Origin: Paracoccaceae bacterium
GTDB taxonomy: Bacteria; Pseudomonadota; Alphaproteobacteria; Rhodobacterales; Rhodobacteraceae
Length of the DNA: 7,885 nt
Assembly (NCBI GenBank): GCA_003535335.1
Contig: DOHJ01000150.1
Span: 15,180 to 23,064 of the forward strand
Direction of reading: 5' to 3'
The position numbers and the translations under genes are program-made. Of this stretch, positions 6,790 through 7,885 are shown piece by piece; positions within the stretch are counted from its first letter, which is position 1; every line of letters starts with the position of its first letter. The notes below the pieces were generated by a model, which was not told where the DNA came from, made no database searches, and was given only the letters and a program-made list of their open reading frames with translations.

Positions 6790-7509
6790 TTAATGTGCCG
6801 GAATGATCAGGGTTTGACCCGCTTTGACATGGTTAATGTCTTTTAACTGATCACGATTGGCCTGAAAAATCACGATATAATCATCCATGCGCCCGTAATG
6901 CAGGTACGATATTTTGGCCAGACTATCGCCGCTTTTAACCTTGTATTTTATGGCTTTGGTAACGCGTTTGGGCGGTGTTCCAAGTTCGCTCAATTGATCA
7001 ACATAATTACGGGTACTTAACGTGAATGTTTGAGTGTCTGGCACAGTTGTTGCGGCAACATTGGAAATCACGGTATTTAAAAACAAATCGGCATTTTTTT
7101 CAATATTGGTACGGGTATCGGCCGTTTCGGGATCTAACGCAGCTACGTAATTTGTGCCGCCGTTTTCTGCCAGTACACGGGCAATCAGTTTTTGAAGCTC
7201 ACGGGTTGTATCGTCGCCGGTTTCGGTTGCATTTGCGGCGGGCTTGTTTGCTGTGGAGGTGTTTATGTTTGAATTTGCCAAAACAGCAGGTGTTTCTCGC
7301 AACACGTCAGTTCCTGATGCCGTTGCAGTATTTACAGGCCGATGAGTTGGGCGCTTGGTTTGCGTGGCGGGGGCCGATGTTGCGAGAGCATCCTGCGTGA
7401 TTACAGGCTGCGATCTAGCCGGCTCATTCTCGATATATTGTAAATAAATAAAAACAGCGCCAAGTGTAAGAGCCATTGAAGTGACCGACGTGAAAATCAT
7501 TTTAAACAT
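6790..7509 (-). CDS. Membrane-anchored LysM-domain protein, 239 aa
   Basis: Residues 4-23 form one hydrophobic segment after a short MFK start, without a lipobox or any cysteine in the protein, so an uncleaved anchor or a Sec signal is likely. Residues 29-100 are a low-complexity linker rich in Ala, Thr, Asn and Pro. Residues 101-187 are a more ordered segment, ending in basic PPKRVTKAIK, that I do not recognise. A single LysM domain fills the C terminus (189-237): YKVKSGDSLAKIS, then the IFQANRDQL and VKAGQTLIIP elements. LysM domains bind N-acetylglucosamine-containing glycans, here presumably peptidoglycan in the periplasm. No peptidase, amidase or transglycosylase domain is present, so it may be an adaptor or a structural protein. 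AAAGG 7 nt upstream of the ATG supports the start. The gene is convergent with the MBL hydrolase gene, only 4 nt between stops. Its 5' part is AT-richer than its neighbours. Confidence 0.87.
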   Translation of the reverse strand: MFKMIFTSVTSMALTLGAVFIYLQYIENEPARSQPVITQDALATSAPATQTKRPTHRPVNTATASGTDVLRETPAVLANSNINTSTANKPAANATETGDDTTRELQKLIARVLAENGGTNYVAALDPETADTRTNIEKNADLFLNTVISNVAATTVPDTQTFTLSTRNYVDQLSELGTPPKRVTKAIKYKVKSGDSLAKISYLHYGRMDDYIVIFQANRDQLKDINHVKAGQTLIIPAH

Positions 7510-7516
7510 TACTGAA

Positions 7517-7521
7517 CCTTT
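7517..7521 (-). promoter_or_regulatory. Ribosome binding site of the LysM-protein gene
   Basis: On the minus strand AAAGG lies 7 nt before the ATG at 7509, within the 13-nt gap after the stop of the possible small upstream ORF. Confidence 0.65.
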
Positions 7522-7522
7522 G

Positions 7523-7804
7523 TCAGATTATGAAAGCAAAATCGTTAGCCCAAAGAGATGCCAAAGCTGCATGCGACCTCGGTTGTGAAATAATTTCGGG
7601 GGCAAACTGTGAACATTTGCCAGATGTTTTGGTAGCTTCCGGGCTTTGACGATTTTCATTATCCTGAATGCGTCCAATTGATGTTTGATGCCCGTTCAAC
7701 GCAAACGTCCGTGAGGCCATATCTGGAGTGATATTAACATCTTTTGCGATGGCCCCAAGGCGCAACGCAAAATTCAACAGCAATGATGTTTCGACTACTC
7801 GCAT
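7523..7804 (-). CDS. Possible small hypothetical protein, 93 aa
   Basis: This open frame ends 13 nt before the LysM-protein start and could be the first gene of a two-gene transcript. I do not recognise the sequence. It has a mildly hydrophobic N-terminal stretch (LLLNFALRLGAIA, residues 8-20), a polar middle rich in Asn, Ser, Thr and Gln, one cysteine, and a hydrophobic end (LWANDFAFII). Against it being real: codon third positions are mixed, unlike the confident genes; the only Shine-Dalgarno-like sequence, GGGGGG, is just 2 nt before the ATG, which is too close; and no domain is evident. For it: it is the only long frame in the region and its position relative to the LysM gene is gene-like. 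It may instead be a decayed gene or the leader of the LysM transcript. Confidence 0.3.
   Translation of the reverse strand: MRVVETSLLLNFALRLGAIAKDVNITPDMASRTFALNGHQTSIGRIQDNENRQSPEATKTSGKCSQFAPEIISQPRSHAALASLWANDFAFII
7601..7621. repeat. Imperfect inverted repeat, operator-like or hairpin
   Basis: GGCAAA (7601-7606) and TTTGCC (7616-7621) are perfect 6-base inverted arms. Inside them TGT (7608-7610) and ACA (7613-7615) extend the symmetry if C7607 is treated as a bulge. There is no T-tract, so it is not a typical terminator. It could be a protein-binding dyad or chance, and it lies inside the doubtful small ORF. Confidence 0.25.
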
Positions 7805-7885
7805 AGCCCCCCGTCATACTTTATGTGTTCACAACTATCCGAAAAGGATGAAGTGATTCTCTTTCTGGTATAGGTAGTGCGAATC
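7805..7885. other. Terminal intergenic stretch with a short dyad
   Basis: No gene is seen in these 81 bases on either strand. They contain TGTG-TT-CACA (7824-7833), a perfect 4-base dyad upstream of the possible small minus-strand ORF. No convincing -35/-10 pair was found in either direction. With the weak ORF at 7523-7804, this means the last 376 bases of the window hold no confidently called gene. Confidence 0.4.

Noticed and set aside
6833..6846. TTAA-N6-TTAA resembling a CtrA binding site
   Set aside because: The CtrA consensus needs a 7-base spacer, and this copy lies within the LysM coding sequence near its 3' end.
7026..7400. Plus-strand open frame opposite the LysM gene
   Set aside because: Antisense to a supported gene, with Leu/Arg/Cys-rich composition and no recognisable motif.
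7527..7553. Promoter for the LysM gene: CATAAT (minus strand, 7527-7532) with TTGGGC (7548-7553)
   Set aside because: The -10 match is good, but the spacer is 15 nt, the -35 is poor, and the implied start would fall on the ribosome binding site, leaving almost no leader.
1..7885. Search for a defence system, mobile element, CRISPR array, toxin-antitoxin pair or structured RNA
   Set aside because: No signature proteins, direct-repeat arrays, transposase or terminal repeats, tRNA or rRNA sequence, or clear riboswitch fold were seen; all confident genes belong to common families.

Overview
The window reads as an ordinary chromosomal segment of an alphaproteobacterium, most likely a roseobacter-type Rhodobacterales with moderate GC. 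Three things point that way: the protein families (a PP_4765-type flavoprotein, a two-domain Sua5, a long DmdC-type acyl-CoA dehydrogenase beside an MBL-fold hydrolase), the tight gene packing, and the codon use. The taxonomic call is inference from family resemblance. I see no tRNA, rRNA, CRISPR array, insertion sequence, integrase, phage gene or attachment site.

Layout. Bases 1-2935 hold a plus-strand run of three tightly packed genes: the 3' end of an enoyl-CoA hydratase/isomerase-family gene (5' end outside the window), an MscS-family mechanosensitive channel 9 nt downstream, and an HI0933/TIGR03862-type flavoprotein whose ATG lies inside the end of the channel gene. On the minus strand, 2930-3898 encodes L-threonylcarbamoyladenylate synthase (Sua5/TsaC type), whose stop codon overlaps the end of the flavoprotein gene. 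A 128-nt divergent intergenic region separates it from a plus-strand pair, a 572-aa acyl-CoA dehydrogenase and an MBL-fold hydrolase joined by a TGATG stop/start overlap. After a 4-nt convergent gap, a membrane-anchored LysM-domain protein lies on the minus strand (6790-7509). The last 376 bases hold only one weak small minus-strand ORF and some short inverted repeats.

How the genes relate. The acyl-CoA dehydrogenase and MBL hydrolase are the only pair whose arrangement strongly suggests joint work, probably on an acyl-CoA or related thioester/ester; the substrate cannot be read from the sequence. The crotonase-family fragment may also belong to acyl-CoA metabolism, but both classical catalytic glutamates are replaced in it, so it is probably not a standard enoyl-CoA hydratase. 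The channel (osmotic protection), Sua5 (tRNA t6A37 synthesis) and LysM protein (cell envelope) look like unrelated housekeeping or envelope genes.

I found no convincing evidence of an undescribed multi-gene system. The points most worth a second look are the altered crotonase active site, the Val/Phe pore positions of the channel, the dehydrogenase-MBL pair, and the LysM gene with its possible small upstream ORF.
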